Below are positions 1 to 6,102 of a stretch of DNA of 6,102 nucleotides, piece after piece. The notes under the pieces were generated by a model. That model was given only the letters and a program-made list of their open reading frames with translations. It was not told where the DNA came from and did not search any database. The translations under genes and the position numbers were made by a program. This DNA is from Acidimicrobiaceae bacterium (GTDB taxonomy: Bacteria > Actinomycetota > Acidimicrobiia > Acidimicrobiales > UBA8190): contig PKWD01000020.1 of NCBI GenBank assembly GCA_003131945.1, forward strand, positions 1-6,102, written 5' to 3'. Every line of letters starts with the position of its first letter. Positions within the stretch are counted from its first letter, which is position 1.

Positions 1-735
<735 letters not shown>

Positions 736-768
736 AACATCCGTTTCGTGGCACCCATGATGTGGGTC

Positions 769-798
769 AGTGTAGAGGCATTTACCTACCACAGGTAA
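769..798 (-). promoter_or_regulatory. Candidate promoter for the MarR-MFS operon
   Basis: Read on the minus strand, TACACT (774-769) resembles a sigma-70-type -10 box (TATAAT, 4 of 6). TTACCT (798-793) lies 18 bp upstream as a poor -35 box (3 of 6 to TTGACA). Transcription would begin near 762, giving a leader of about 27 nt before the ATG at 735. The -35 half is also the distal arm of the inverted repeat, so a repressor bound there would block the promoter. This is inferred from spacing and sequence only. Confidence 0.4.
782..798. promoter_or_regulatory. 17-bp inverted repeat, probable MarR operator
   Basis: TTACCT-ACCAC-AGGTAA is a perfect 6+6 bp inverted repeat with a 5-bp spacer. It lies 47 bp upstream of the MarR start and 80 bp upstream of the divergent lipoprotein start. 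Its size and position match the 16-20 bp palindromes MarR dimers usually bind, and its AT-rich arms stand out from the GC-rich surroundings. It overlaps the candidate core promoter of the MarR gene, as expected for autorepression. Whether it also affects the divergent lipoprotein gene cannot be told from sequence. Confidence 0.6.
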
Positions 799-804
799 CT
801 AGTT

Positions 805-839
805 GGCCCGAGTTGTCCGGTCGTTGGACCGAGTGGGCC
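805..839 (+). other. Possible nested stem-loop upstream of the lipoprotein gene
   Basis: An inner stem of CGGTC (818-822) and GACCG (827-831) closes a 4-nt GTTG loop. Outer arms GGCCC (805-809) and GGGCC (835-839) can pair around it, with unequal unpaired stretches of 8 and 3 nt between. If transcription of the DUF3089 gene starts upstream, this would sit in its leader, ahead of the ribosome binding site at 859-869. Short GC-rich inverted repeats are common in such DNA, so a role is only a possibility. Confidence 0.22.
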
Positions 840-858
840 GGCGGCCGGGGGGCGCAGC

Positions 859-869
859 GGGAGGAGGAG
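859..869 (+). promoter_or_regulatory. Purine-rich ribosome binding site of the DUF3089 lipoprotein
   Basis: GGGAGGAGGAG lies 8 nt before GTG 878 and 5 nt before GTG 875. It decides the start: a longer frame beginning at TTG 803 has no such site and would bury the lipoprotein signal behind 25 extra residues. Confidence 0.65.
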
Positions 870-877
870 CCGAGGTG

Positions 878-2068
878 GTGTCACGCGTCACGGTGGTGGT
901 GACGATCGGGCTGGTGGGGATGGTGGCCGCCGCCTGTTCCTCTCCTGTCGGCCCCCATGGGGTGGGGGCGCCGGCGACGACCACCACGGTGCCGACGACG
1001 GGGCCGACGGCCGCAACCGCTCAGTCGCGGACCGATGCGGCGGGCACCGTATGGCTGTGCCGTCCCGGGTTGGCGGACGATCCGTGTGCCGGGAACCTCG
1101 ACGCCACCGCCGTCTCGGCCAACGGGTCGACCATGAGCGAACCGGCCCAACCGGCGACGGCGCCGAAGTTCGACTGCTTCTACGTGTACCCGACGGTGAG
1201 CACGCAGCCCACGGACAACGCCAATCTGGTGGTGCAACCGGCCGAGATCGGCGCGGCGATGGCCCAGGCGGCCCGGTTCTCACAGGATTGCCGGGTGTGG
1301 GCGCCCATGTACCGGCAGCGCACCGAGGGTTCTCTGGCCAAGGGTCTGGGCAACGATCCAGCGGCCGACGCCATCGCCTATGCCAGCGTGCTGTCGGGAT
1401 GGCGGGACTACCTGGCGCACGACAACGATGGCCGACCCATCGTCTTCATCGGACACTCGCAGGGCGCGGCCATGCTGATCCGCCTGCTGCGCAGCCAGAT
1501 CGACCCGAATCCGTCGCTGCGCAAGCTCGTGGTGTCGGCCATCATCCTGGGCGGCAACGTCCAGGTGCCAGTGGGTGAGGACGTCGGTGGCAGTTTCCAG
1601 AACATCCCCGCCTGCCGGTCCGACGGTCAGACGGGCTGCGTCATCGCCTACTCGTCGTACCTGGGGCAGCCGCCCAAGAAGAGCCTGTTCGGACGGCCGG
1701 GACAAGGTGTCAGTCTCCAGTCGGATCAGACGGCGACGACGGGCATGCAGGTGCTGTGCACCAACCCGTCCGATCTGGCCGGGGGCAGCGGACCGCTCGA
1801 CCCCTATTTCGTGTCGTCGTCATCGGTGACACCGGGCGTGTCGGTCACGACGCCGTGGGTCGAGTACCCGGACCTCTACACGGCGCAGTGCCAGAGCTCG
1901 GGCGCAGCGACCTGGCTCCAGGTGAACGACATCGCCACGGCGGGCGACAGTCGCCCCCGGGTCACCGAAACGCTCGGCCCGCAGTGGGGGCTCCATCTCG
2001 ACGATGTGAACCTGGCCCTCGGCAACCTGGTCCAGATCGTCTCAGAGCAGGAGGCCGCCTACCGGTAG
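878..2068 (+). CDS. Secreted lipoprotein with DUF3089 alpha/beta-hydrolase domain
   Basis: From GTG 878 the product has 396 residues (GTG 875 would add one). The N-terminus is a lipoprotein signal: a short basic start, a hydrophobic core, then AAAC with the lipidated Cys at 20. A Thr/Pro/Ala-rich linker (about 25-50) tethers the domain outside the membrane. The catalytic domain opens with VWLCRPGLADDPC (58-70) and FDCFYVYPT (98-106), followed by APMYRQ (142-147). The nucleophile elbow GHSQG gives Ser194. IILGGNVQVP and GGSFQNIPAC, then a C-terminal WGLHLDDVNLALGNL with the probable catalytic His373, match the DUF3089 pattern. The acidic triad member is not obvious. Besides Cys20 there are eight cysteines, an even number that suits disulfides in an exported protein. 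The fold implies esterase or lipase-like hydrolysis at the cell surface, but no substrate is established for the family. It is divergent from the MarR operon and convergent with the oxidoreductase gene. Confidence 0.9.
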   Translation: MSRVTVVVTIGLVGMVAAACSSPVGPHGVGAPATTTTVPTTGPTAATAQSRTDAAGTVWLCRPGLADDPCAGNLDATAVSANGSTMSEPAQPATAPKFDCFYVYPTVSTQPTDNANLVVQPAEIGAAMAQAARFSQDCRVWAPMYRQRTEGSLAKGLGNDPAADAIAYASVLSGWRDYLAHDNDGRPIVFIGHSQGAAMLIRLLRSQIDPNPSLRKLVVSAIILGGNVQVPVGEDVGGSFQNIPACRSDGQTGCVIAYSSYLGQPPKKSLFGRPGQGVSLQSDQTATTGMQVLCTNPSDLAGGSGPLDPYFVSSSSVTPGVSVTTPWVEYPDLYTAQCQSSGAATWLQVNDIATAGDSRPRVTETLGPQWGLHLDDVNLALGNLVQIVSEQEAAYR

Positions 2069-2103
2069 CGGGCGGCCGGCCGTCGATCAGGCGGGGTGCG
2101 CCG

Positions 2104-3153
2104 TCAGGCGATTCCGGTGGTGGGAGCGGGCACCGAGACAGGGGCGCCTCCCTGGGCCGCCGATCGGTAGGCGGCGTCGACCACGATGTGGGCCCGCAGC
2201 GCGCTCTCGAAGTCGGGCCCGGCCGTCTGTCCGCCGGTGATGGCGGCGAGGAAACCTTCATCGGGGTTGACCGGCGCCAGCCCGGCGCTCCAGACGCTCT
2301 CGCCCAGGGCCCGTCCTTCGAGGGTGCCCGGCTCCTCGTTGGTGCGGGCCCAACGCACCGGTCCCCACCAGTCGTCGGTGTCAATGGCGCACCAGAGGTT
2401 CTCGCAGATGACCTCCACGTAACGGGAGCTCTCGCGCTCGAGGATGTCGTGCCAGACAGACAAAAGGGATCCCACCGCCCCGCCGGTGAACGACAGCGAC
2501 AGGGTGACGGCATCCTCGATGCCCGTGATGCCGTGGAACTCCGAGGTGAGGCCCGACACGGTGGCCACGGGGCCGACGAGGGATTCGATGATGTCGACAT
2601 CGTGGATGCTGTGCTCGAGCAGAGCCCCCGAACCGGCCCGGGCCACGTCGCCTCGCCAGGTGGACTTGTACATCCCCTGCAACGGGATGTACTGGTCGTC
2701 GCGGAACATGACGCTCATGACCCGGCCACTCTTTGGCTCGGAGATCAGCTTCCGCAACCAGCAGAAGGCGGGGGAGAAGCGCAGGACGAGCCCGACCTGG
2801 TTCACCACCCCGGCCCGGCGGACGACCTCGGCCATGGCGGTGGCGCCGGCCAGGTCGGTGGCCAAGGGTTTCTCGCAGAAGATGGCCAGTCGGCGCCGAG
2901 CGGCCATCTCCACCAGACGGTGATGCTCGGAGGTCCATGTGCAGATGAACACGGCGTCGCAGCCGGCCAGGACCTCGTCCTCGTCCCCGCACACGGTGGC
3001 TCCGGTCTTGGCCGCGAAGGCCTCGGCCCGGGACCTGTCGGTGTCGTAGACGCCGGCCCAGCTCACGACGTCACAGGAGCGCAGGAGTGACGCATGGACG
3101 TTGGCGATGAATCCGGCACCGAGGAAACCCACGCGAATGGTCACGGGCGCCAT
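2104..3153 (-). CDS. Gfo/Idh/MocA-family NAD(P)-dependent oxidoreductase
   Basis: The product is a full-length cytoplasmic oxidoreductase of 349 residues, the usual family size. The N-terminal Rossmann fold has VGFLGAGFIA (8-17), carrying the GxGxxA dinucleotide-binding loop, and an acidic D37 region at the end of the second strand. The family hallmark EKP lies at 94-96, with Lys95 as the expected catalytic or substrate-orienting lysine. The C-terminal alpha/beta domain has SGALLEHSIHDVDII (175-189), corresponding to the usual L-D-x-G-x-H-x-x-D motif with the conserved H184 and D187. Here the typical D-x-G reads E180-H-S182, a mild deviation. Members oxidise or reduce sugars, inositols and related polyols; the substrate is not predictable here. 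The ATG at 3153 begins directly before the Rossmann strand but has only a weak ribosome binding site. The gene stands alone, convergent with the lipoprotein gene and divergent from the SnoaL-like gene. Confidence 0.93.
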   Translation of the reverse strand: MAPVTIRVGFLGAGFIANVHASLLRSCDVVSWAGVYDTDRSRAEAFAAKTGATVCGDEDEVLAGCDAVFICTWTSEHHRLVEMAARRRLAIFCEKPLATDLAGATAMAEVVRRAGVVNQVGLVLRFSPAFCWLRKLISEPKSGRVMSVMFRDDQYIPLQGMYKSTWRGDVARAGSGALLEHSIHDVDIIESLVGPVATVSGLTSEFHGITGIEDAVTLSLSFTGGAVGSLLSVWHDILERESSRYVEVICENLWCAIDTDDWWGPVRWARTNEEPGTLEGRALGESVWSAGLAPVNPDEGFLAAITGGQTAGPDFESALRAHIVVDAAYRSAAQGGAPVSVPAPTTGIA

Positions 3154-3174
3154 TGTCGCTCACGGCCACCGGTC

Positions 3175-3203
3175 CGGCCCAAAGGGCGTAGGTTGCGGCC
3201 CAA
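3175..3203. repeat. 8-bp direct repeat spaced by 21 bp in a divergent intergenic region
   Basis: CGGCCCAA occurs at 3175-3182 and again at 3196-3203, start to start 21 bp, about two helical turns. It lies in the 66-bp gap between the oxidoreductase and the SnoaL-like gene, where shared regulation would act. The first copy runs into a small GCCC-AAA-GGGC inverted repeat (3177-3187). Chance remains a fair explanation in DNA this GC-rich. I see no good -35/-10 pair in the gap. Confidence 0.3.
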
Positions 3204-3219
3204 GCATCGGAGGGTCCCC

Positions 3220-3633
3220 ATGACGGATTGGAAGCAGCGCCAGGAGGCCGTCGTGCGGGAGCACATGGCGTCGGAGAACGAGCTGCGTTTCGAGGACACC
3301 CTGGCCACGTTCAGCCATCCCCGTTACGAGCTCATCGGCACCGGTCAGGTGTACGACGGGGTGAAGGAGGTGTCGGCCTACTACGCCGCCTCGCGTGCGG
3401 TCTTCCCCGACCAGAGAAACGAGATCAGGGCCGTCCACCATGCCGAGGGCGCCGTGGTGGTGGAGTTCGATCTCCTGGGCACGCACACCGGGTCGCTGGC
3501 CGGGGAGGAGCCGTCGGGGCGTTCCTTTCGCTGCCCGATGGTCGCCCTCTTCATCTTCGAAGGCGAAGGGATCGCGTGCGAGCGGGTCTACTTCGACTCG
3601 GGCACGATCTACCGGCAACTCGAGGGCGGGTAA
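3220..3633 (+). CDS. SnoaL-like / NTF2-fold protein (ester cyclase or limonene-hydrolase-like fold)
   Basis: The product is a small single-domain protein of 137 residues, probably cytoplasmic. ATG 3220 is supported by GGAGGG (3209-3214), 5 nt upstream; an in-frame ATG at 3094 would add a basic, low-complexity tail that overlaps the divergent gene. The sequence follows the alpha+beta cone plan of SnoaL-like proteins. Two N-terminal helices with E19-N20-E21 come first, then TFSHPRYELIGTG (30-42), a helix with VSAYYAASRAVFPD (51-64), and long strands EIRAVHHAEGAVVVEFDLLG (68-87), SFRCPMVALFIFEGEGI (102-118) and ACERVYFDSGTIYRQL (119-134). D64, H73, H74 and D126 are pocket candidates. The fold is shared by polyketide cyclases, isomerases and many proteins of unknown function, and no polyketide genes are nearby, so the reaction cannot be named. 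A hairpin terminator begins at its stop codon. Confidence 0.85.
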   Translation: MTDWKQRQEAVVREHMASENELRFEDTLATFSHPRYELIGTGQVYDGVKEVSAYYAASRAVFPDQRNEIRAVHHAEGAVVVEFDLLGTHTGSLAGEEPSGRSFRCPMVALFIFEGEGIACERVYFDSGTIYRQLEGG

Positions 3634-3660
3634 GGCGCGGCTGGCGACCGGCGCCTTTCT
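3632..3660 (+). terminator. Intrinsic terminator of the SnoaL-like gene
   Basis: The perfect arms AAGGCGC (3632-3638) and GCGCCTT (3651-3657) enclose 12 nt. Two further pairs (GG 3639-3640 with CC 3648-3649) form if G3650 bulges out. A short T-run (TTTCT, 3656-3660) follows. The left arm starts inside the TAA stop codon. The T-tract lies only on the plus-strand side, so it should end the SnoaL-like transcript and not that of the convergent amidase, which stops at 3703. Confidence 0.6.
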
Positions 3661-3702
3661 GATCTCGTTAGGGTCTGATCCGTGAGGGCGAGGACAGGGT
3701 CG

Positions 3703-5115
3703 TTACGACGAGGACAGAGGCGGGCGACGGTGCGCCCACGGTGATGCCTCTTCGAGCTGAGAGGCCACCCGCACGAGCAGTGACTCCTGCCAGGGCCCCC
3801 CGACGAACTGGACGCCGACGGGGAGCCCGGCCTCGCTCCAGTGCAGGGGCAGGCTGATGGCCGGCTGTCCGGTGATGTTGAAGGTGGCGGTGAAGGCCAC
3901 CATGGCCAGTGCGGTGGCCGGTGGGCTTTCGGGCTGCGCATGGGCTTCGGCCAGGACGGCGCCGGCCACCGGAGGCTCGATGGACATGGTGGGCGTGACG
4001 AGGACGTCGAAGTCCCGGCCGAAGCGGGCCACGACGGCCCTGCTGGCGCGCTGGAGGTCGTGCAGGGATTGGACGACGGTCAGTCCGTCGACGGCCTGAC
4101 CGGCGGCGTGGCCGGCGGCGTTGTGGGGCTCCACCTTGGTCCAGTCGACACCGGGGTAGTCCCCGTAGCCGGTGTTGACGACGTTCAGGAAAGCGCCGAT
4201 GGCGGCGGGATCGAGAACGTCGTGATCGAGGATCTGGACGTGGTGGCCGAGACTCTCGAGGAGCCGGCCCGTCTCCTCGACCGCCGCGCGCGGGGCCGCC
4301 TCGACGGCGAGGCCGAGGGCCGAGTCGACGCACAGGGCGAACCGCAGCCGGCCGGGATCGGCCCCGACGTCGGTGGCGAAGGGGCGAGCGGGGGCGGGCG
4401 CGTTCTCCCACGACAAGAGATCGGGACCGCAAATGCAGTCGAGGATGGCGGCGGCGTCGGTGACCGTCCGGCACACGACGCCCTCGACGGCCATGCCGAA
4501 CCAACCCGGGGCCCGGGCCGGTACCCGCCCGCGACTGGGTTTCAGCCCCACCAGTCCGGTACACGACGCCGGGATCCGGATCGATCCGCCCCCGTCGTTG
4601 GCATGGGCCGCGGGGAACATCCCCGAGGCCACGGCGGCCGACGCCCCGCCACTGGAACCGCCCGGTGAACGGTTCGGGTCCCAGGGGTTGCGGGTGATGC
4701 CGTAGCGGGTGTTCTCGGCCACGGTCAGGGGACCGAACTCCGGGGTGTTGGTCCTCCCGCACAGCAGGAACCCGGCGGCCCGCAGGAGCTCGGTCACGAG
4801 CTCGCCCTCGTTGTTCGTCCCCTCGGGCGCCCCGAAGGAGCCGTAGGTGACGGGCCAGCCCTCGACGGGGGTGAGGTCCTTGATGGGGAGGGGGACGCCG
4901 GCGAAGGGGCCCGGTTCGATGACGCCGCTCACGATGGCGTCGGCCAGCGCCTGGGCCTCGGCCCGGGCCTCTTCGTCGTTGCGCCAGATGACGGCGTTCA
5001 GCTCGGGATTGAGCTTGTCGACCTGCCCCAGGCAGTGGTCGAGGACCTCGACGGGGCTGATGGCACGGCTGCGCACGGCGGCGGCGACCTCGACGGCGGA
5101 GGCGAAAGTTTCCAT
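3703..5115 (-). CDS. Amidase-signature (AS) family amidase
   Basis: The product has 470 residues and is complete. It hydrolyses a carbon-nitrogen amide bond through a Ser-cisSer-Lys triad. All three positions are present: Lys79 in GVPLPIKDL, cis-Ser154 in SPGGSSGGASAAVASG (150-165), and nucleophile Ser178 in DGGGSIRIPAS (174-184), which lies 24 residues after the cis-Ser as in characterised members. The C-terminal part has VLVTPTM (371-377) and FNITGQPAISLPL (412-424), also typical. The numbering coincides with GatA, but no gatB or gatC lies nearby and the gene follows a phosphatase, so a stand-alone amidase acting on a small amide is more likely. ATG 5115 has an AGGA box (TCCT at 5125-5128 on the plus strand) 9 nt upstream. 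It lies 87 bp downstream of the HAD gene on the same strand and may be co-transcribed with it. The C-terminus ends in a short PPLSSS tail. No signal peptide is seen. Confidence 0.94.
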   Translation of the reverse strand: METFASAVEVAAAVRSRAISPVEVLDHCLGQVDKLNPELNAVIWRNDEEARAEAQALADAIVSGVIEPGPFAGVPLPIKDLTPVEGWPVTYGSFGAPEGTNNEGELVTELLRAAGFLLCGRTNTPEFGPLTVAENTRYGITRNPWDPNRSPGGSSGGASAAVASGMFPAAHANDGGGSIRIPASCTGLVGLKPSRGRVPARAPGWFGMAVEGVVCRTVTDAAAILDCICGPDLLSWENAPAPARPFATDVGADPGRLRFALCVDSALGLAVEAAPRAAVEETGRLLESLGHHVQILDHDVLDPAAIGAFLNVVNTGYGDYPGVDWTKVEPHNAAGHAAGQAVDGLTVVQSLHDLQRASRAVVARFGRDFDVLVTPTMSIEPPVAGAVLAEAHAQPESPPATALAMVAFTATFNITGQPAISLPLHWSEAGLPVGVQFVGGPWQESLLVRVASQLEEASPWAHRRPPLSSS

Positions 5116-5170
5116 GGCCGTATGTCCTACTCGGTGGCGGGCCCCGCGTGCTGGCGGACCGGCGGGCCGG

Positions 5171-5202
5171 GGACGCGCCGGGCCCGGACGCGCCGGGCCC
5201 GG
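5171..5202. repeat. Two-copy 15-bp tandem repeat with 10-bp palindromes
   Basis: GGACGCGCCGGGCCC occurs twice back to back (5171-5185 and 5186-5200), followed by GG as the start of a third copy. Each unit junction forms the perfect palindrome CCGGGCCCGG (5178-5187 and 5193-5202). It fills the end of the HAD-amidase gap, directly after the HAD stop codon (5205-5203) on the transcribed strand. In RNA it could fold into GC-rich hairpins between the two genes. There is no T-tract, so a standard terminator is unlikely; it may be a recent slippage duplication. Confidence 0.75.
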
Positions 5203-5892
5203 CTACGGCGCCAGGAGCCCGTAGATGTCGTCGACGTCGGACAGGTCGTGCCGGATGGCGTCGGGGTGCAACGCCTCAAGCTCGTCGAAGGTGGGGCGGC
5301 CGGTGGCGACGAGCAGGCAGCGCACCCCGGCGGCGCGGGCACAGGCGAGGTCATTGGGGGCGTCGCCCACCACCCAGACGTCGTCGGGTTTGTAGCGGAG
5401 GCCCCGTGCTTGCTCGACCTTGGCCATGGCGATGGGGACGAGCTCATTGCGGTCGGCGTGGTCGCTGCCGTAGGCGCCCATCTCGAGGTTGAGCCAACGG
5501 TCGAGTCCGAAGGCGCCCACTTTCACCATGGCGTTGGGGGCGATGTTGCCGGTCAGCACGGTCTGGACGACATCCTCGTCGGCGTCCAACCTCTGAAGGA
5601 GCTCGGCCACCCCGGGCAGGACCGTCCCGTGGGCGCTGATCACGGCGGCCCGGGCGGCGAGCTCGGCGGCGAGATCCTCGAGGATGGCCGGGAGCTCGGT
5701 GTGGGCATCGGGAAGGTCGAACTCGCTCAGGTACTCGAGCACGATCTGGGGGTCGGTCTTGCCGCTCATGAGCACCCGGCTCGACGGCGGCCGGCCGAGC
5801 CGCTTCTCGATGGCCACATCGAAGATCACGGCTCCGACGTCCCCGGCGCGCACGAGAGTGCCGTCGATGTCCCACAGGATCAGGCGAGGCAT
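5203..5892 (-). CDS. HAD-superfamily hydrolase, phosphoglycolate-phosphatase-like
   Basis: The product is a cytoplasmic HAD phosphatase of 229 residues. Motif I is LWDIDGTLV (6-14) with nucleophile Asp8 and acid/base Asp10. A helical C1-type cap follows (about 15-88), including SGKTDPQIVLEYL (43-55). Motif II is VVQTVLTGN (108-116) with Thr114. The motif III lysine is probably K158 in AMAKVEQARG. Motif IV is VWVVGDAPNDLACARAAGV (172-190) with Asp177 and Asp181 for magnesium. This order and the cap type match the Gph/beta-phosphoglucomutase group, which removes phosphate from small metabolites; the actual substrate is unknown. I chose ATG 5892 over an in-frame ATG at 5955 because the Rossmann strand with motif I starts at once after it, although its ribosome binding site is weak. 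The amidase gene follows on the same strand, and a membrane protein gene diverges upstream. Confidence 0.93.
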   Translation of the reverse strand: MPRLILWDIDGTLVRAGDVGAVIFDVAIEKRLGRPPSSRVLMSGKTDPQIVLEYLSEFDLPDAHTELPAILEDLAAELAARAAVISAHGTVLPGVAELLQRLDADEDVVQTVLTGNIAPNAMVKVGAFGLDRWLNLEMGAYGSDHADRNELVPIAMAKVEQARGLRYKPDDVWVVGDAPNDLACARAAGVRCLLVATGRPTFDELEALHPDAIRHDLSDVDDIYGLLAP

Positions 5893-5914
5893 CGTGACAG
5901 TCTCGCTGATGGGT

Positions 5915-5940
5915 GGGCCACGGCGCGGCGCCGTGGGCCC
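5915..5940. promoter_or_regulatory. 26-bp imperfect inverted repeat in the HAD/membrane-protein divergent gap
   Basis: The arms CCACGGCG (5918-5925) and CGCCGTGG (5929-5936) pair perfectly around a 3-nt CGG loop. With G5937 bulged, GGG (5915-5917) and CCC (5938-5940) add three more pairs. It lies 23 bp before the HAD start and 47 bp before the membrane protein start. It could be an operator or an RNA hairpin in one leader. Neither direction has a T-tract after it, so it is not a standard terminator. Confidence 0.4.
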
Positions 5941-5987
5941 CGTGATGGCATGCAAGGCTGGTGGTGGGCCGGAGAACAGGAGGAGCC

Positions 5988-6102
5988 GTGCACAGCAGCA
6001 GTGCCGTCCTGGTGGTGGCCGTATTCCTGGCCAGCTCCGTGGAGATGGTCGAGGCTCTGACGGTCGTCGTCGCCGTGGGGGTGACCCGCGGCTGGCGTTC
6101 GG
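5988..6102 (+). CDS. Membrane protein, N-terminal part (COG4280-like; runs off the right edge)
   Basis: Only the first 38 codons are present. The GTG start at 5988 has a strong ribosome binding site, AGGAGGAG (5978-5985), just upstream. After MHSSSA comes a hydrophobic first helix, VLVVAVFLASSVEMVEALTV (7-26), continuing through VVAVGV and ending at the basic TRGWRS (33-38). From memory, the run SVEMVEALTVVVAVGVTRGW closely resembles an uncharacterised bacterial membrane protein family grouped as COG4280, whose members have several membrane helices. The E19-M-V-E22 (ExxE) pair inside a helix recalls motifs of FTR1-type metal permeases, but that is analogy only. The gene diverges from the HAD phosphatase across 95 bp. 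The protein's role is unknown. Confidence 0.75.
   Translation, partial: MHSSSAVLVVAVFLASSVEMVEALTVVVAVGVTRGWRS

Noticed and set aside
736..792. Longer MarR form starting at ATG 792
   Set aside because: It would begin within the inverted repeat and upstream of the likely transcription start, and the extra 19 residues do not look like family sequence.
803..877. Upstream TTG start for the DUF3089 lipoprotein
   Set aside because: It adds 25 residues rich in Arg and Gly before the signal peptide and has no ribosome binding site, while GTG 875/878 follows a strong GGAGGAGGAG.
2069..2103. Possible bidirectional terminator with the palindrome CGGCCGGCCG (2073-2082)
   Set aside because: The repeat is self-complementary with no room for a loop and no T-tract follows on either strand. 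The 35-bp convergent gap shows no convincing terminator.
1756..3090. A 444-codon open frame on the plus strand
   Set aside because: It overlaps the end of the DUF3089 gene and lies antisense to the oxidoreductase, whose family motifs are intact. Its translation is low-complexity G/A/R/P/D-rich with no recognisable domain, as expected of antisense frames in GC-rich DNA.
3668..4762. A 364-codon minus-strand frame and an antisense 275-codon plus-strand frame (3841-4668)
   Set aside because: Both overlap the amidase gene in other frames. The first is strongly Arg-rich and the second Gly-rich, and neither has family motifs; the amidase frame carries the full catalytic triad.
3703..5115. Amidase as GatA of the glutamyl-tRNA amidotransferase
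   Set aside because: The triad numbering matches, but there is no gatC or gatB beside it and the setting is a small HAD/amidase unit, so a stand-alone amidase fits better.
5893..5955. Longer HAD form starting at ATG 5955
   Set aside because: The added 21 residues run through the inverted repeat at 5915-5940, and HAD proteins of this type begin a few residues before DxDGT, as ATG 5892 does.
5035..6060. A 341-codon open frame on the plus strand
   Set aside because: It is antisense to the amidase start and to the whole HAD gene, is G/H/V-rich without motifs, and collides with the better-supported membrane protein start at 5988.

Overview
The window is strongly GC-rich, with GTG and ATG starts, G/C-ending codons and long antisense open frames. 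This base composition and the gene families present (a DUF3089 lipoprotein, a solo SnoaL-like protein, an amidase-signature enzyme) suggest a chromosomal stretch of a high-GC actinomycete-type bacterium, possibly from an Acidimicrobiia-like lineage. The lineage is an inference; no marker gene is present. I see no rRNA, tRNA, CRISPR array, insertion sequence, phage gene or attachment site.

Layout from left to right. (1) At 1-735 on the minus strand, a MarR-family regulator is followed, with an 11-nt overlap, by the start of a DHA2-type (14-TM) major facilitator exporter that leaves the window. A perfect 6+6 bp inverted repeat upstream of the regulator looks like its operator. (2) At 878-2068 on the plus strand lies a secreted lipoprotein with a DUF3089 alpha/beta-hydrolase domain, divergent from the regulator. 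(3) At 2104-3153 on the minus strand lies a complete Gfo/Idh/MocA-family NAD(P)-dependent oxidoreductase. (4) At 3220-3633 on the plus strand lies a small SnoaL/NTF2-like protein, divergent from the oxidoreductase and ended by a convincing hairpin terminator. (5) At 3703-5892 on the minus strand, a HAD-superfamily phosphatase is followed, across an 87-bp gap with a 15-bp tandem repeat, by an amidase-signature amidase. (6) At 5988-6102 on the plus strand lies the start of a membrane protein with a strong ribosome binding site, divergent from the phosphatase and cut by the window end.

The genes form small divergent or convergent units rather than one pathway. The only clear functional unit is the MarR/MFS pair, a standard self-regulated efflux module. 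The HAD/amidase pair may be co-transcribed, but the sequence shows no shared substrate. I found no convincing new multi-gene system. The most useful leads are the MarR operator, the palindromic tandem repeat between HAD and amidase, and the ExxE-bearing membrane protein at the right edge.
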